DNA from: Olsenella sp. Marseille-P4559
GTDB lineage: Bacteria > Actinomycetota > Coriobacteriia > Coriobacteriales > Atopobiaceae
Direction: 5' to 3'
Assembly: GCF_900605015.1 (NCBI RefSeq)
Contig: NZ_LR027574.1
Span: 166,076 to 230,075, forward strand
Length of the DNA stretch: 64,000 nucleotides
The notes under the pieces are model-generated. The model was not told where the DNA came from and ran no database searches. It worked only from the letters and a program-made list of their open reading frames with translations. Positions 8,144-17,650 of the stretch are shown here, piece by piece (position 1 is the stretch's first letter; each line of letters opens with the position of its first letter). A program made the translations under genes and the position numbers.

Positions 8144-9696
8144 TGGTCCAGGTGGCAACATACGGGAGCTCTGCCACGACGCGGCCCCGCTCCTCTTCCC
8201 GGCGCAGCTCGCGGGGGAGGGGCTCTGCCCGTTCGTCTGTCGAGAAGACCATCCTAGGCGTTCCCGAGAGGTTCATGAAGCCAAGGCTTGTGCTCATTGC
8301 CGTGGTGGTGATTCTCACCTGCTTTGGGTTTCTCATGGTCTACTCGGCCTCGTCCATCACGTCGCTCACCTCCGAGACACTTGGCAACGACCCCGCCTAC
8401 TTCCTCAAGCGCCAGCTCATGTTTGCCGCCTTGGGTACTGCCGCTGCCGCGCTCATTGCGAGCAAGGACTACCACCTCTGGAGCAAGAGGCTCGTCCTCG
8501 TGATCTGGGGGTTCACGATCCTCTTACTCCTCTTGATCTTTCTGCCCTTTGCAGGAAGCGACGCCTATGGCGCCACCCGTTGGATTGCCATCGGTCCCTT
8601 CTCACTTCAGCCCTCGGAGTTTGCCAAGATCACGATCATACTCGTGGCGGCAAACCTCGCCGAGCGCTACTACGACGAGCAGACCATGACCTTCCAGGAG
8701 TTCGTGAAACAGCTTGCGGTCTTTGTGGGCGTCCCGCTCGTTCTCATCTTGCTGCAGCCCGACAAGGGGTCGACCCTCATCATTGCGGCAACGCTCATCG
8801 TGATGTCCTACCTTGCCGGCATGGATCGCCGCTGGATCCTCCTCGTGCTTGGCGTGGGTGCGGTCGGCGTTCTCGTCCTCTCGCTCAAGGACGATTACTC
8901 GCGTGCCCGCATCATCACCATGCTCAACCCGTGGAGTGATCCCACAGGCTCCGGCTACCAGCTCATCCAGGGCTTCTACGCCTTTGGCTCGGGCGGGCTC
9001 CTTGGCGTGGGGCTGGGCATGAGCAAGCAGAAGTACTCCTACCTGCCCATGGCATACAACGACTTCATCTTCGCCGTGGTGGGAGAGGAGCTTGGGCTCA
9101 TGGGCACGCTGGGAGTGCTTGCCGCGTTTGCGGTGCTTGTCTGGGCAGGCTTCCGCATTGCGCGCTATGCCCCCGACATGTGCGGCAGGCTCATCGCTGC
9201 GGGCTGCACGTCGCTCATCATCATCCAGCTCCTGGTGAACGTCTGCGGCGTTCTTGGCATCATGCCGCTCTCGGGAAAGCCCGTCCCCTTTATCTCCTAT
9301 GGCGGCTCCACCATCATGAGCTGCCTCATGCTCGTGGGCATGATCGTGTCGGTCTCCAACCACTCGGCACTGCCCGAGACCGTCCATGATCGCAGTAGGC
9401 AGTCCTGGCAGTTCGCCGCTGACGAAAGAGACGACGCGGGTGCGGCTCCCCCTGGCGCATCGGGCTTCTCGCTTGTGGGTACGCCAACGCCCAGGTATTC
9501 TCGTCCGCGCGAGGGTACGAGCTCTGGCCTACGCATGGTTGATGGCGGTGGTGAGGCCAGCAGGCAGGCAAGGCCGTCCAGCAGAGGTAAGAAGGCCAGG
9601 TACGAACGGGGAAGGATAGACCTCGGCCCCAACGCCACGGAAAGGCTCCGCGGTCGCGGGTCCGGAAGAGGGGATGGCGGACGTGGCAGGAACTAG
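8143..9696 (+). CDS. ftsW: Septal peptidoglycan polymerase FtsW (SEDS family)
   Basis: FtsW polymerises lipid II at the septum together with FtsI. The 517-residue protein has about ten membrane segments and the SEDS motifs RWIAIGPFSLQPSEFAK and PFISYGGSTI. The GTG at 8143 is preferred because AGGGAGG ends 8 bases upstream; a GTG at 8137 is too close to it. An Arg/Ser-rich cytoplasmic N-terminus of about 45 residues and a basic, low-complexity C-terminal tail of about 130 residues extend the family core. murG overlaps its 3' end by 23 bases. Confidence 0.95.
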   Translation: MVQVATYGSSATTRPRSSSRRSSRGRGSARSSVEKTILGVPERFMKPRLVLIAVVVILTCFGFLMVYSASSITSLTSETLGNDPAYFLKRQLMFAALGTAAAALIASKDYHLWSKRLVLVIWGFTILLLLLIFLPFAGSDAYGATRWIAIGPFSLQPSEFAKITIILVAANLAERYYDEQTMTFQEFVKQLAVFVGVPLVLILLQPDKGSTLIIAATLIVMSYLAGMDRRWILLVLGVGAVGVLVLSLKDDYSRARIITMLNPWSDPTGSGYQLIQGFYAFGSGGLLGVGLGMSKQKYSYLPMAYNDFIFAVVGEELGLMGTLGVLAAFAVLVWAGFRIARYAPDMCGRLIAAGCTSLIIIQLLVNVCGVLGIMPLSGKPVPFISYGGSTIMSCLMLVGMIVSVSNHSALPETVHDRSRQSWQFAADERDDAGAAPPGASGFSLVGTPTPRYSRPREGTSSGLRMVDGGGEASRQARPSSRGKKARYERGRIDLGPNATERLRGRGSGRGDGGRGRN

Positions 9697-10810
9697 TCTT
9701 GAGGTGGCAATCGCCGCGGGCGGCACCGCAGGTCACATCAATCCAGCGCTGGCGCTGGCAGAAGAGCTCTTCTCCCGCGGTCACCACGTGCGCTTCTTTG
9801 GGCAGAGCGCCAAGCTTGAGGGGACCCTTGTCCCCCAGGCAGGCTTCGTGCTCGAGCCCATCCACGTGACTGGCTTCGACCGCTCGAGACCATGGACGCT
9901 CGTCTCGGCCCTTGTGCGCGAGCGCAAGGCGTCCGCACGCGTGGGGGAGGTCTTTGCCGAGAAGGGCGCCCCAGACGTCGCCGTGGGCTTTGGCGCCTAC
10001 GTCGAGCTGCCGCTCATGGACCGCTGCCGCAAGCGGCGCATCCCCTATGTGTTGCACGAGCAGAACTCGGTTCCCGGCCTTGCCAACAAGACGCTCGCAT
10101 CCAACGCGCGCTACGTCTGCGTGTCGCTCCCACAGGCGCGCGCCGCCTTCGAGGGGCGCGTCCAGGGCGAGGATTCCATCGTGCTCACGGGAAACCCCGT
10201 GCGCAGGAGCGTGCTTTCCGCCTCGCGCAAGGCGGGCCGCGCGGCCTTCTCCATCCCCGGGGACGCAACGATGCTTCTCGTCTTTGGCGGAAGCCTTGGC
10301 GCCCAACACGTGAACGAGGCCATCGCGCGCCTCAAGGCGCGCCTTCTCGCGGACCCCAAGCTCTACGTGGTGCACTCCACCGGCAAGGAGCTCTACGACG
10401 GCGTGGTGGCTTCTCTCGCCTTGACCGATGCCGAGCGCGAGCGCTGGCAGGTCGTGCCCTACATCTCCAACATGGGAGAGGCCCTCGCGGCGGCAGACCT
10501 CGTGGTCTCGCGGGCCGGTGCCTCCTCCATCGCCGAGATTGCCGCCCTTGCCGTGCCGAGCGTGCTTGTGCCCTATCCGCTTGCCACGGGCGACCACCAG
10601 ACCACCAATGCCCACTACCTGGCAGATGCCGGTGCCGCCACCCTCTTTGCCGACGGCGCAATTGACGGAGGCGCCTTTGCTGATGACCTTCTCGCCCTGG
10701 TGGGCGATGCCGGGCGCCGCGAGCGCATGCGTGCGTGCGCGCGAGGGCTTGGGCAGGACCAAGCTGCCGCGAAGCTGGCAGACGTCGTGGAGCGTGCCGC
10801 CGCCCGGTAG
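9674..10810 (+). CDS. murG: UDP-N-acetylglucosamine--lipid I N-acetylglucosaminyltransferase MurG
   Basis: MurG converts lipid I to lipid II on the inner face of the membrane. The 378-residue GT-B glycosyltransferase has the N-terminal glycine loop GGTAGHINPA at about residues 16-25, HEQNSVPG, the second glycine loop GGSLGAQHVNE, and SRAGASSIAEIAAL followed by PYPLATGDHQTTNA for UDP-GlcNAc binding. It overlaps the end of ftsW. A 166-base gap separates it from murC. Confidence 0.96.
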   Translation: MADVAGTSLEVAIAAGGTAGHINPALALAEELFSRGHHVRFFGQSAKLEGTLVPQAGFVLEPIHVTGFDRSRPWTLVSALVRERKASARVGEVFAEKGAPDVAVGFGAYVELPLMDRCRKRRIPYVLHEQNSVPGLANKTLASNARYVCVSLPQARAAFEGRVQGEDSIVLTGNPVRRSVLSASRKAGRAAFSIPGDATMLLVFGGSLGAQHVNEAIARLKARLLADPKLYVVHSTGKELYDGVVASLALTDAERERWQVVPYISNMGEALAAADLVVSRAGASSIAEIAALAVPSVLVPYPLATGDHQTTNAHYLADAGAATLFADGAIDGGAFADDLLALVGDAGRRERMRACARGLGQDQAAAKLADVVERAAAR

Positions 10811-10976
10811 CGTGTGGCGGCCTGCATGCCGGCGCTAGTGCGGTCGGCGCCTGCGGAGTCCGTGATGGGTTTGGGCCGTGGGCAACCATGGGCCGTCCGT
10901 CGGCTAAAGTGAATGGGTTAGGCGAACCAGTTTCCGTGGCGGGCCCTCTCGCCGCGAACCCTTGGAAGGGGTAGCC

Positions 10977-12431
10977 ATGACAGACATCCAAGAGGCCACC
11001 CGCGACGACGCGGCTGAGAAGGGCCACAAAATCGCGAGCGCCCACTTTGTGGGCATTGGTGGGGCAGGCATGAGCGGCATTGCGCTCGTGCTCAACAGGC
11101 GCGGCTGCAAGGTCACCGGCTCCGACCTCAAGAGCTCCCACTACGTGCGCGAGCTTGAGGACGCGGGCGTCTACGTGACCATCGGCCACGACGCCGCGAC
11201 CATCGACCGCGTCTCGCCCGAGGTCGTTGTCACCTCGAGCGCCATCCCAGAGACCAACCCCGAGGTCGTGCGCGCCCGCGAGCTGGGCATTCCCATCTGG
11301 CCGCGCGCCAAGATGCTCTCGTACCTCTCGGACAACGCGACCACCGTGGCCGTCGCCGGCACGCATGGCAAGACCACCACATCATCCATGATTGCGACGA
11401 TGCTCGACCGCATGGGCTGGGACCCGTCCTTCCTCATCGGCGGTGTGGTCGAGGGCTATAACACCAACGGCAGAAACGGCGAGGGCGGCTACTTCGTCTG
11501 CGAGGCAGACGAGTCCGACGGCTCCTTCCTCTACCTCAACCCCGACGTGGTGGTGGTCACCAACATCGAGGCCGACCACCTCGACCACTACGGCACCCTC
11601 GAGAACATCGAGAAGACCTTCTGCACCTTCATGGGCTTGGTGGGCGAGCGGGGCACGGTCATCGTGAACGGTGACAACCCCCACTACGTGGCGCTTGCCC
11701 GCTCGACCGGCCGCCATGTGGTGACCTACGGCTTTGATGCGAGCAACGACTACGTCTGCGTGCCCGAGGAGGGTGCGGTGGCGCACAGGCTTGCCATGCG
11801 CTTCTCGGTGAAGACCCCCTCTGGCGCCTCGGTCGAGGTGACCATCAAGTCAAACCCCGGCCGCCACAACATGGCAAACGCGACGGCGGCCATCGCCGTG
11901 GCAGACGTTTTGGGCGCAGACCTTGCCCAGGCGGCAGAGAAGCTCTCTGAGTTCAAGGGTGCACGCAGGCGCTTTACCCACGTGGGCGACATCGACGGCA
12001 TCACCGTGGTCGATGACTACGGACACCATCCCACCGAGATTAAGGCCACGCTCGAGGCGGCCTCGCAGCTTGGCTTCGACCGCATCGTCTGCGTGTTCCA
12101 GCCTCACCGCTACAGCCGCACCAAGGCGCTCGAGCCGCTCTTTGCCCACGCCTTCGACCACGTGGGCGTCCTGCGCGTGATGGATGTCTTCTCGGCGGGC
12201 GAGATGCCCATACCAGGCATCTCGGGCAAGACCGTCTCGAACCAGGCCGAGGCTGCCGGCGTGGTGCCTGACGTGCGCTACATCCCCAACCGCCACGAGC
12301 TCATCCAGAACCTCTGTGACACCTGCCATCCGGGCGACCTGCTCATCACGCAGGGCGCGGGCGACGTCACCCAGATCGGCCCCACATTCATCGCCGCCAT
12401 GCGCGAGCGTGACGAGAAGAAAGACGAGTAA
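10977..12431 (+). CDS. murC: UDP-N-acetylmuramate--L-alanine ligase MurC
   Basis: MurC adds L-alanine to UDP-MurNAc, the first peptide step of muropeptide synthesis. The 484-residue protein has FVGIGGAGMSGIA at about 24-36, the P-loop GTHGKTTTSSM, the motif NIEADHLDHYG, and DDYGHHPTEI in the C-terminal domain. The ATG follows GGAAGGGG; a TTG five codons upstream is within that site. The gap before it (10811-10976) may hold a secondary promoter but shows no clear boxes. Confidence 0.96.
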   Translation: MTDIQEATRDDAAEKGHKIASAHFVGIGGAGMSGIALVLNRRGCKVTGSDLKSSHYVRELEDAGVYVTIGHDAATIDRVSPEVVVTSSAIPETNPEVVRARELGIPIWPRAKMLSYLSDNATTVAVAGTHGKTTTSSMIATMLDRMGWDPSFLIGGVVEGYNTNGRNGEGGYFVCEADESDGSFLYLNPDVVVVTNIEADHLDHYGTLENIEKTFCTFMGLVGERGTVIVNGDNPHYVALARSTGRHVVTYGFDASNDYVCVPEEGAVAHRLAMRFSVKTPSGASVEVTIKSNPGRHNMANATAAIAVADVLGADLAQAAEKLSEFKGARRRFTHVGDIDGITVVDDYGHHPTEIKATLEAASQLGFDRIVCVFQPHRYSRTKALEPLFAHAFDHVGVLRVMDVFSAGEMPIPGISGKTVSNQAEAAGVVPDVRYIPNRHELIQNLCDTCHPGDLLITQGAGDVTQIGPTFIAAMRERDEKKDE

Positions 12432-12436
12432 CGGGC

Positions 12437-13351
12437 GTGAGCGTCTTCAATGCATACATGAGCCTCTCAGGAGCCGTTGACGCGGACGTGATCCGTGGCG
12501 AGCGGCTCTCGCGCCGCACGACCTACCGCATCGGCGGCCCCGCAGCGCTCTTCGTGTGCGCAAACACCTATGAGGCGCTGCTCAAGGCCGTCGAGGTCCT
12601 GCGTGTCGAGCGCGTCCCCTGGGTGGTCATGGGCAAGGGCTCCAACATCCTTGCGGCAGACGCCGGCTACGACGGTTGCGTCATTACGTTGGGTCGCGAG
12701 TTTGCGCGCATGAGTCTTGCGGAGGACGGCCAGGTGACGGCAGGGGCGGCGCTTCCCCTCTCGAAGCTCGTCTCCGAGGCCATGAAGCGCTCGCTTGCGG
12801 GCCTTGAGTTTTGCGCGGGCATCCCCGGCAGCGTGGGCGGGGCCGTCTCGATGGACGCAGGCACCCGCCACGAGTGGGTGGGCAGCGTCATCGAGGGCGT
12901 GGTGAGCCTTGCCCCAGGCAAGGGCCTCGTGCGCCATGCCGCCTCCGAGGTGGAGTGGGGCTACCGTGTGACCTCGCTTCCCACCACCGAGATCATTCTC
13001 GAGGCAACCTTTAGGCTCGAGCCGGGCAACCATGACGCTATCGCACGCGACGTGGAGGAGAGACTGCGCCGCCGCAGCCAGTCCCAGCCCATGGGCAGGC
13101 CCTGCTGCGGCTCGGTCTTCAGGAATCCCGACTCGCGCTCTGCTGCCGTCCTGATTGAGGCGTGCGGCCTTAAGGGCTACCACGTGGGCGGGGCTGCAGT
13201 CTCGGACGTCCACGCCAACTTCATCGTGAACGACGGCGGCGCACGTGCCCGCGACGTGGTCGAGGTCATGCGCCACGTCCACGACACCGTGCGCGACAAG
13301 TACCAGCTTGACCTCCAGCCCGAGGTCAAGCTGCTTGGGTTTGGGGCATAG
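12437..13351 (+). CDS. murB: UDP-N-acetylenolpyruvoylglucosamine reductase MurB
   Basis: MurB is an FAD enzyme that reduces UDP-GlcNAc-enolpyruvate to UDP-MurNAc with NADPH. The 304-residue protein has TTYRIGGPA, the FAD-binding GKGSNILAAD, CAGIPGSVGGAVSMDAG, and CCGSVFRNP with the proton-donor serine. The length and the short C-terminal domain fit the MurB of Gram-positive bacteria. The GTG start lies 5 bases after murC; an ATG at 12458 is a shorter option. Confidence 0.95.
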   Translation: MSVFNAYMSLSGAVDADVIRGERLSRRTTYRIGGPAALFVCANTYEALLKAVEVLRVERVPWVVMGKGSNILAADAGYDGCVITLGREFARMSLAEDGQVTAGAALPLSKLVSEAMKRSLAGLEFCAGIPGSVGGAVSMDAGTRHEWVGSVIEGVVSLAPGKGLVRHAASEVEWGYRVTSLPTTEIILEATFRLEPGNHDAIARDVEERLRRRSQSQPMGRPCCGSVFRNPDSRSAAVLIEACGLKGYHVGGAAVSDVHANFIVNDGGARARDVVEVMRHVHDTVRDKYQLDLQPEVKLLGFGA

Positions 13352-13363
13352 GGAGAGCGCGGC

Positions 13364-14596
13364 ATGGCGTCAGACGACAGGAGAAAACCAACGGCGCGCA
13401 AGGCGACGAAGAGACCAGCACAGGGGAGCCCCACACGCCCCTCTCGGCCAGCCTCTACGCCGCGCACCCGCATGCCGCAGCCCTCTCAGCAGCCGTCTGC
13501 ACGGCGCGCGAAGCGCGCGCCCAAACCAAAGCCGGCGGCGGTCAAGCCAACGCCTGCGTCCAGGATCCCCCAGATCAAGCCGCCTGCCCCACGCTCACAG
13601 CGCTCTCCTCGTCCCCAGAGCGGGAAAGAGGCCCGGGCAGCCCGGGCGCGTCAGGTGCGCACGGCAGACGCCATGGGTATCGCCCTGCGCGTCGCGGTGG
13701 TTGCGGCAATCGTCGCAGCCGTCTTCGGCGTGGTGCTTTTCGTCCTGAGCAACAGCTCGGCCTTCGAGATCGCCTCCATCGACGCCGTGGCCAGCGACCA
13801 TGTGAGCGCCGACGATGTCCAGAAGCTCGCCGACATCGAGGAGGGAACCACCCTTCTCAACGTGGACACCAACGCCATCACACAGAACCTCATGAAGAAT
13901 CCCTGGGTCGAGTCGGTGAGCGTGGAGCGCGAGTTTCCCGACAGGCTCAAGATCTCTGTGACCGAGCGCGCGGTCGAGGCCGTTGTGGTCATGAGCTCGA
14001 GAAGCGTTGCCTGGTATTTGGGTGAGGGGGAGGTTTGGCTCGAGCCCGTGAACCTCGACGTGTCGGAGGGACAGTCCGCGGACGATGTGGCGCTCGAGAA
14101 GGCCACCTCGGTGGGGGCCATCCTCATCACCGACGTTCCGGCAACTGTCAATCCGGTGGCAGGCTCCTCGGCCACCGACGATGTGATTGTCGCCGTCCGG
14201 AGCTACCTGGATGGCTTCTCATCCGACTTTGCCTCGCAGATCGTGAGCTTCACGGCACCGAGCGTGGCGAGCATCTCATGCACGCTTGCGAGTGGCGTTG
14301 AGGTATCGCTGGGATCGCCCTCGAGCATCTCCTCGAAGGAGGAGGTCATCAAGAGCCTTCTCTCCGAGTACCCTAACGAGCTTACCTACATCAATGTTCG
14401 GGTGCTGTCGAGCCCCTCGTACAGAAAGATCGACTCCACGAATGCGACGGCAGGAACGGGAGCCACGGGCGCTGTCCCGTCGACAGACTCGACGTCCTCC
14501 AGTGACACCACCTCGATGACTGGCACGGCAGATTCGACGGCTTCCACAGTGACGAATTCGGATGCCTCCACGACTACCACAGCGGATGCGAACTGA
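13364..14596 (+). CDS. ftsQ: Cell division protein FtsQ/DivIB
   Basis: The 410-residue protein has a long, basic, proline-rich cytoplasmic N-terminus (residues 1-105), one membrane segment at about 107-128, and an extracytoplasmic POTRA domain at about 134-203 (VQKLADIEEGTTLLNVDTN, NPWVESVSVEREFPDRLKI). A FtsQ/DivIB beta domain follows. FtsQ forms a complex with FtsL and DivIC to activate FtsW/FtsI. The last 60 residues are Ser/Thr/Ala low complexity. It ends the first transcription unit, and a terminator follows. Confidence 0.93.
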   Translation: MASDDRRKPTARKATKRPAQGSPTRPSRPASTPRTRMPQPSQQPSARRAKRAPKPKPAAVKPTPASRIPQIKPPAPRSQRSPRPQSGKEARAARARQVRTADAMGIALRVAVVAAIVAAVFGVVLFVLSNSSAFEIASIDAVASDHVSADDVQKLADIEEGTTLLNVDTNAITQNLMKNPWVESVSVEREFPDRLKISVTERAVEAVVVMSSRSVAWYLGEGEVWLEPVNLDVSEGQSADDVALEKATSVGAILITDVPATVNPVAGSSATDDVIVAVRSYLDGFSSDFASQIVSFTAPSVASISCTLASGVEVSLGSPSSISSKEEVIKSLLSEYPNELTYINVRVLSSPSYRKIDSTNATAGTGATGAVPSTDSTSSSDTTSMTGTADSTASTVTNSDASTTTTADAN

Positions 14597-14610
14597 CTAT
14601 AAAAGTCTTA

Positions 14611-14636
14611 CGCTCAAGCTCTGCTTGAGCGTTTTC
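14611..14636 (+). terminator. Rho-independent terminator after ftsQ
   Basis: CGCTCAAGC and GCTTGAGCG form a perfect 9-bp stem with a TCT loop, followed by TTTT. It separates the mraZ-ftsQ unit from ftsZ. Confidence 0.85.
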
Positions 14637-14689
14637 ATCGCTTTTGATGGCCTCGTTTACCTGCGCTTTTCACCATTTGTACAAAGTGT

Positions 14690-14720
14690 TTGACGAGGGC
14701 ATGCCCGATGTGCAAATATA
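14690..14720 (+). promoter_or_regulatory. Probable ftsZ promoter
   Basis: TTGACG at 14690-14695 and CAAATA at 14713-14718 are spaced by 17 bases, a sigma-70 type arrangement, within the 276-base gap between ftsQ and ftsZ. The rest of the gap shows no other gene. The ftsZ ribosome binding site AAGGAGG lies immediately before its ATG. Confidence 0.5.
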
Positions 14721-14872
14721 CGTCGCTTCATGGATGGCATCTGGCTTAACCTGAGGTTTAGGGTTTCTACCAGCGCTTTTCAGGGGGCCGAACGGGAAAA
14801 CGCCACACGAGTGAAGCACGAACGCACCAGCAATGGCGCTGGCACAGGGCCGCCGCCAACAAGGAGGAAACG

Positions 14873-16000
14873 ATGAAGGACACCGAGGTCCCCAGCAACT
14901 ATCTCGCCGTGATCAAGGTGGTTGGCGTGGGTGGCGGCGGTACCAACGCCGTGAATCGCATGATCGAGGAGGGCATCCGCGGCGTCGAGTTTGTCGCCAT
15001 CAACACCGATGCGCAGGCGCTCGCCATCTCAGATGCCGACATCAAGGTCCACATTGGCACCGATATCACCAAGGGCCTAGGCGCTGGCGCCAACCCCGAG
15101 GTTGGCCAGGAGGCCGCCGAGGAGAGCCGCGATGAGATCAAGCAGGCCCTTGCCGGCTCTGACATGGTCTTCATCACCGCAGGCGAGGGTGGCGGCACGG
15201 GCACCGGTGCGGCGCCCATCGTTGCCGACATCGCCAAGAACGACGTGGGTGCCCTTACCGTGGGCGTTGTCACGAAGCCCTTCTCCTTCGAGGGCCGCAA
15301 GCGCTACAACTCCGCGGCCGAGGGCATCAAGACCCTCTCTGACAACGTCGACACGCTCATCGTGATCCCCAACGATCGCCTGCTCGACCTCTCTGAGAAG
15401 AAGACCACCATGCTCGAGGCCTTCCGCATGGCCGATGACGTGCTGTGCCAGGGCACCCAAGGCATCACGGACCTCATCACTGTGCCCGGCCTCATCAACC
15501 TCGACTTCGCCGACGTCTGCACCATCATGAAGGGTGCGGGCACGGCCATGATGGGCATTGGCACCGCATCCGGCGACTCCCGGGCTACCGACGCTGCCGC
15601 CGAGGCCATCTCCAGCCCGCTGCTCGAGACCTCTACCGATGGTGCCACGCGCGTGCTGCTCTCCATCGCCGGCAACAAGGACCTCGGCATCCAGGAGATT
15701 AACGATGCCGCCGACCTCGTCGCCAAGAACGTCGACCCCGAAGCAAACATCATCTTTGGTACCGTCGTCGACGAGTCCCTGGGCGATCAGGTGCGCGTCA
15801 CCGTTATCGCCACCGGCTTCAATGACGCCAACATCCAGCAGACGCTACCCGCCATGCCCGTGGCTCGTCCGCAGGCTCCGGCGCCTAAGCAGCGCCCCTA
15901 CAACGCCCCAGCCCCCGCGAACCGTCCCGCGGCGCCCGCTGCCGGCGGCGACAACAAGGAGTTCGACATCCCCGACTTCCTGAAGCGCAGCCGCATCTAG
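14873..16000 (+). CDS. ftsZ: Cell division protein FtsZ
   Basis: FtsZ is the tubulin-like GTPase that forms the Z ring. The 375-residue protein shows [13 protein letters not shown] near residue 17, the tubulin signature [11 protein letters not shown] near 105, the T7 synergy loop NLDFADV near 208, a linker rich in Pro/Ala, and the conserved C-terminal peptide [12 protein letters not shown]. That peptide is the docking site for SepF, which is encoded three genes downstream. No ftsA is present, as is usual in Actinobacteria. It has its own promoter region and a strong ribosome binding site. Confidence 0.98.
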   Translation: MKDTEVPSNYLAVIKVVGVGGGGTNAVNRMIEEGIRGVEFVAINTDAQALAISDADIKVHIGTDITKGLGAGANPEVGQEAAEESRDEIKQALAGSDMVFITAGEGGGTGTGAAPIVADIAKNDVGALTVGVVTKPFSFEGRKRYNSAAEGIKTLSDNVDTLIVIPNDRLLDLSEKKTTMLEAFRMADDVLCQGTQGITDLITVPGLINLDFADVCTIMKGAGTAMMGIGTASGDSRATDAAAEAISSPLLETSTDGATRVLLSIAGNKDLGIQEINDAADLVAKNVDPEANIIFGTVVDESLGDQVRVTVIATGFNDANIQQTLPAMPVARPQAPAPKQRPYNAPAPANRPAAPAAGGDNKEFDIPDFLKRSRI

Positions 16001-16004
16001 CGCC

Positions 16005-16811
16005 ATGTCCGAGCCTACGCTCACAAGGTACCAGTCGCATGGCGTGGCCCTTCTGGGGGACGTCTCTGTCCCCCAGGGGGTCGCGTTCGCATTCACGGAG
16101 CGCACGGGTGGCGTATCAAGCGGGTGCTATTCCTCTCTCAACCTGGGGTGTGCCTGCGGAGACGATCCCTCGTGCGTGGCCGAGAACCGCCGTCGCGCGC
16201 TTGTCGCCTTGGGGGCCGAGGCATACGGCGACGCGCTGGTGAACCCGTGCCAGGTGCACGGGGACAGAGTCGTGTGCGTGCGCTCCTCGGATGCGGATGC
16301 CGTCCGCGCTGCACAGAGGAATGCCGCAGGCGGTGCCGACTCGATTGTCTGTACGGTGCCCAAGGTGCCCGTCCTTCTCTGCTTTGCCGACTGCGTTCCC
16401 GTGGTTCTCGTCTCGCCGGGCGGCTTTGCCGTGGTGCACTCTGGTTGGCGGGGGACCATCGCTCGCATCAGCGCGAAGGCCGCGCGCGTCCTCTCCGAGG
16501 AGACAGGGGTCGCTGTCTCCGAGGTCCTTGCCTACGTGGGTCCGCATATCGGTTGCGGGGACTACGAGGTTTCCCCCGAGCTTGGAGCGCGCTTCTCGGC
16601 AGAGTTTGGCCCTGGGGTCATCGCAGGGGGGCGAAACCTTGACCTTGGTTGCGCCGTGACGGCTGCGCTCGTCGATGCTGGGGTTCCTTCGTCATCCGTT
16701 GTCGTCTGCGACGTCTCTACCGCCTCGGCAACCGAGAGGTTCTTCTCGTACCGGGCCGAGCACGGCTCGTGCGGGCGGCATGGTGCCTTGGCCGTGATGG
16801 TGGGGGAGTAG
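16005..16811 (+). CDS. pgeF: PgeF/YlmD-family purine nucleoside phosphorylase-like protein (laccase-domain)
   Basis: The 268-residue protein belongs to the YlmD/YfiH (polyphenol oxidase, Cu-oxidase_4) family, commonly found beside ftsZ. Zn-ligand regions are visible: NPCQVHG, FADCVPV and VHSGWRG. Family members act on purine nucleosides or edit a misincorporated residue in peptidoglycan precursors (PgeF). The start is 4 bases after the ftsZ stop. The family is clear; which reaction it performs here is inferred. Confidence 0.9.
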   Translation: MSEPTLTRYQSHGVALLGDVSVPQGVAFAFTERTGGVSSGCYSSLNLGCACGDDPSCVAENRRRALVALGAEAYGDALVNPCQVHGDRVVCVRSSDADAVRAAQRNAAGGADSIVCTVPKVPVLLCFADCVPVVLVSPGGFAVVHSGWRGTIARISAKAARVLSEETGVAVSEVLAYVGPHIGCGDYEVSPELGARFSAEFGPGVIAGGRNLDLGCAVTAALVDAGVPSSSVVVCDVSTASATERFFSYRAEHGSCGRHGALAVMVGE

Positions 16812-16869
16812 CGTGTGAGCCCCTGGCGGGGTATTGAGTCTCGAACTTTCATGGGAGTTGGTCGCGTTG

Positions 16870-17601
16870 ATGGACGGTACAGAGGAAGAGGGCTACGCGG
16901 CGTTTCTCGCGGAGCGCAGGGAGGAGATCCTCCAGCGCATTGCCGAGGCTGCCGCTCGTGCCGGGCGCGATCCGGCCGAGGTGTCGCTTCTCGCCGTCTC
17001 TAAGACCGTAGGCGTGCCACAGGTCGACCTCGCCTGGAGGGCGGGGTATAGGGCCTTTGGCGAGAACCGCCCCCAGGAGCTGGTGCGCAAGCTCAAAGGC
17101 ATCGCGGCGTATCCCGAGATGGCAGGCGCGCGCTTTGACATGATCGGCCACCTGCAGACAAACAAGGTGCGCGAAGTCGTGGGCAACGTAGCGCTTGTCC
17201 ACTCGGTGTCGTCGACCCACCTTGCCGAGGCCATCTCCAAGCGTGGCGTCTCGCATGGCGTGACCAGCGACGTGCTTCTCGAGGTGAACGTCTCGGGGGA
17301 GGAGTCCAAGTCTGGCTTCTCGCCTGACGAGGCTCGCACGGCGCTCGAAGGCATCCTCGCGCTGCCCGCCATGTGCGTGCGCGGCCTCATGACCATGGCG
17401 CCGGCACATGACACGGATGCGGCGAGAAGGGCCTTCTCGGGCCTGAGAGACCTGCGCGACGAGCTTGCCGAGCGCGGCGGGCTGGAGTTCCCAATCCTTT
17501 CGTGCGGGATGAGCGACGACTTCCCGATTGCGGTCGAGGAGGGCTCGACAATCGTGCGACTTGGTAGAACGGTGTTCGACCCCAGCTACGTCCTGGGTTA
17601 A
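16870..17601 (+). CDS. yggS: YggS-family pyridoxal phosphate homeostasis protein
   Basis: The 243-residue protein is a PLP-binding TIM-barrel protein of the YggS/YlmE family, which buffers PLP rather than catalysing a known reaction. It shows the PLP-lysine motif LLAVSKT, the family motif GENRPQEL (usually GENYVQE), HLQTNKVR, and near the C-terminus LSCGMSDDFPIAVEEGSTIVRLG, which is diagnostic. The ATG at 16870 follows GGGAG at 16853; a TTG one codon earlier is possible. It forms the usual pair with the upstream pgeF gene. Confidence 0.93.
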   Translation: MDGTEEEGYAAFLAERREEILQRIAEAAARAGRDPAEVSLLAVSKTVGVPQVDLAWRAGYRAFGENRPQELVRKLKGIAAYPEMAGARFDMIGHLQTNKVREVVGNVALVHSVSSTHLAEAISKRGVSHGVTSDVLLEVNVSGEESKSGFSPDEARTALEGILALPAMCVRGLMTMAPAHDTDAARRAFSGLRDLRDELAERGGLEFPILSCGMSDDFPIAVEEGSTIVRLGRTVFDPSYVLG

Positions 17602-17650
17602 TCTGGAAAAGGCATGGGACGTTGGGTCCCGCAAAACGGATGGGGGAATC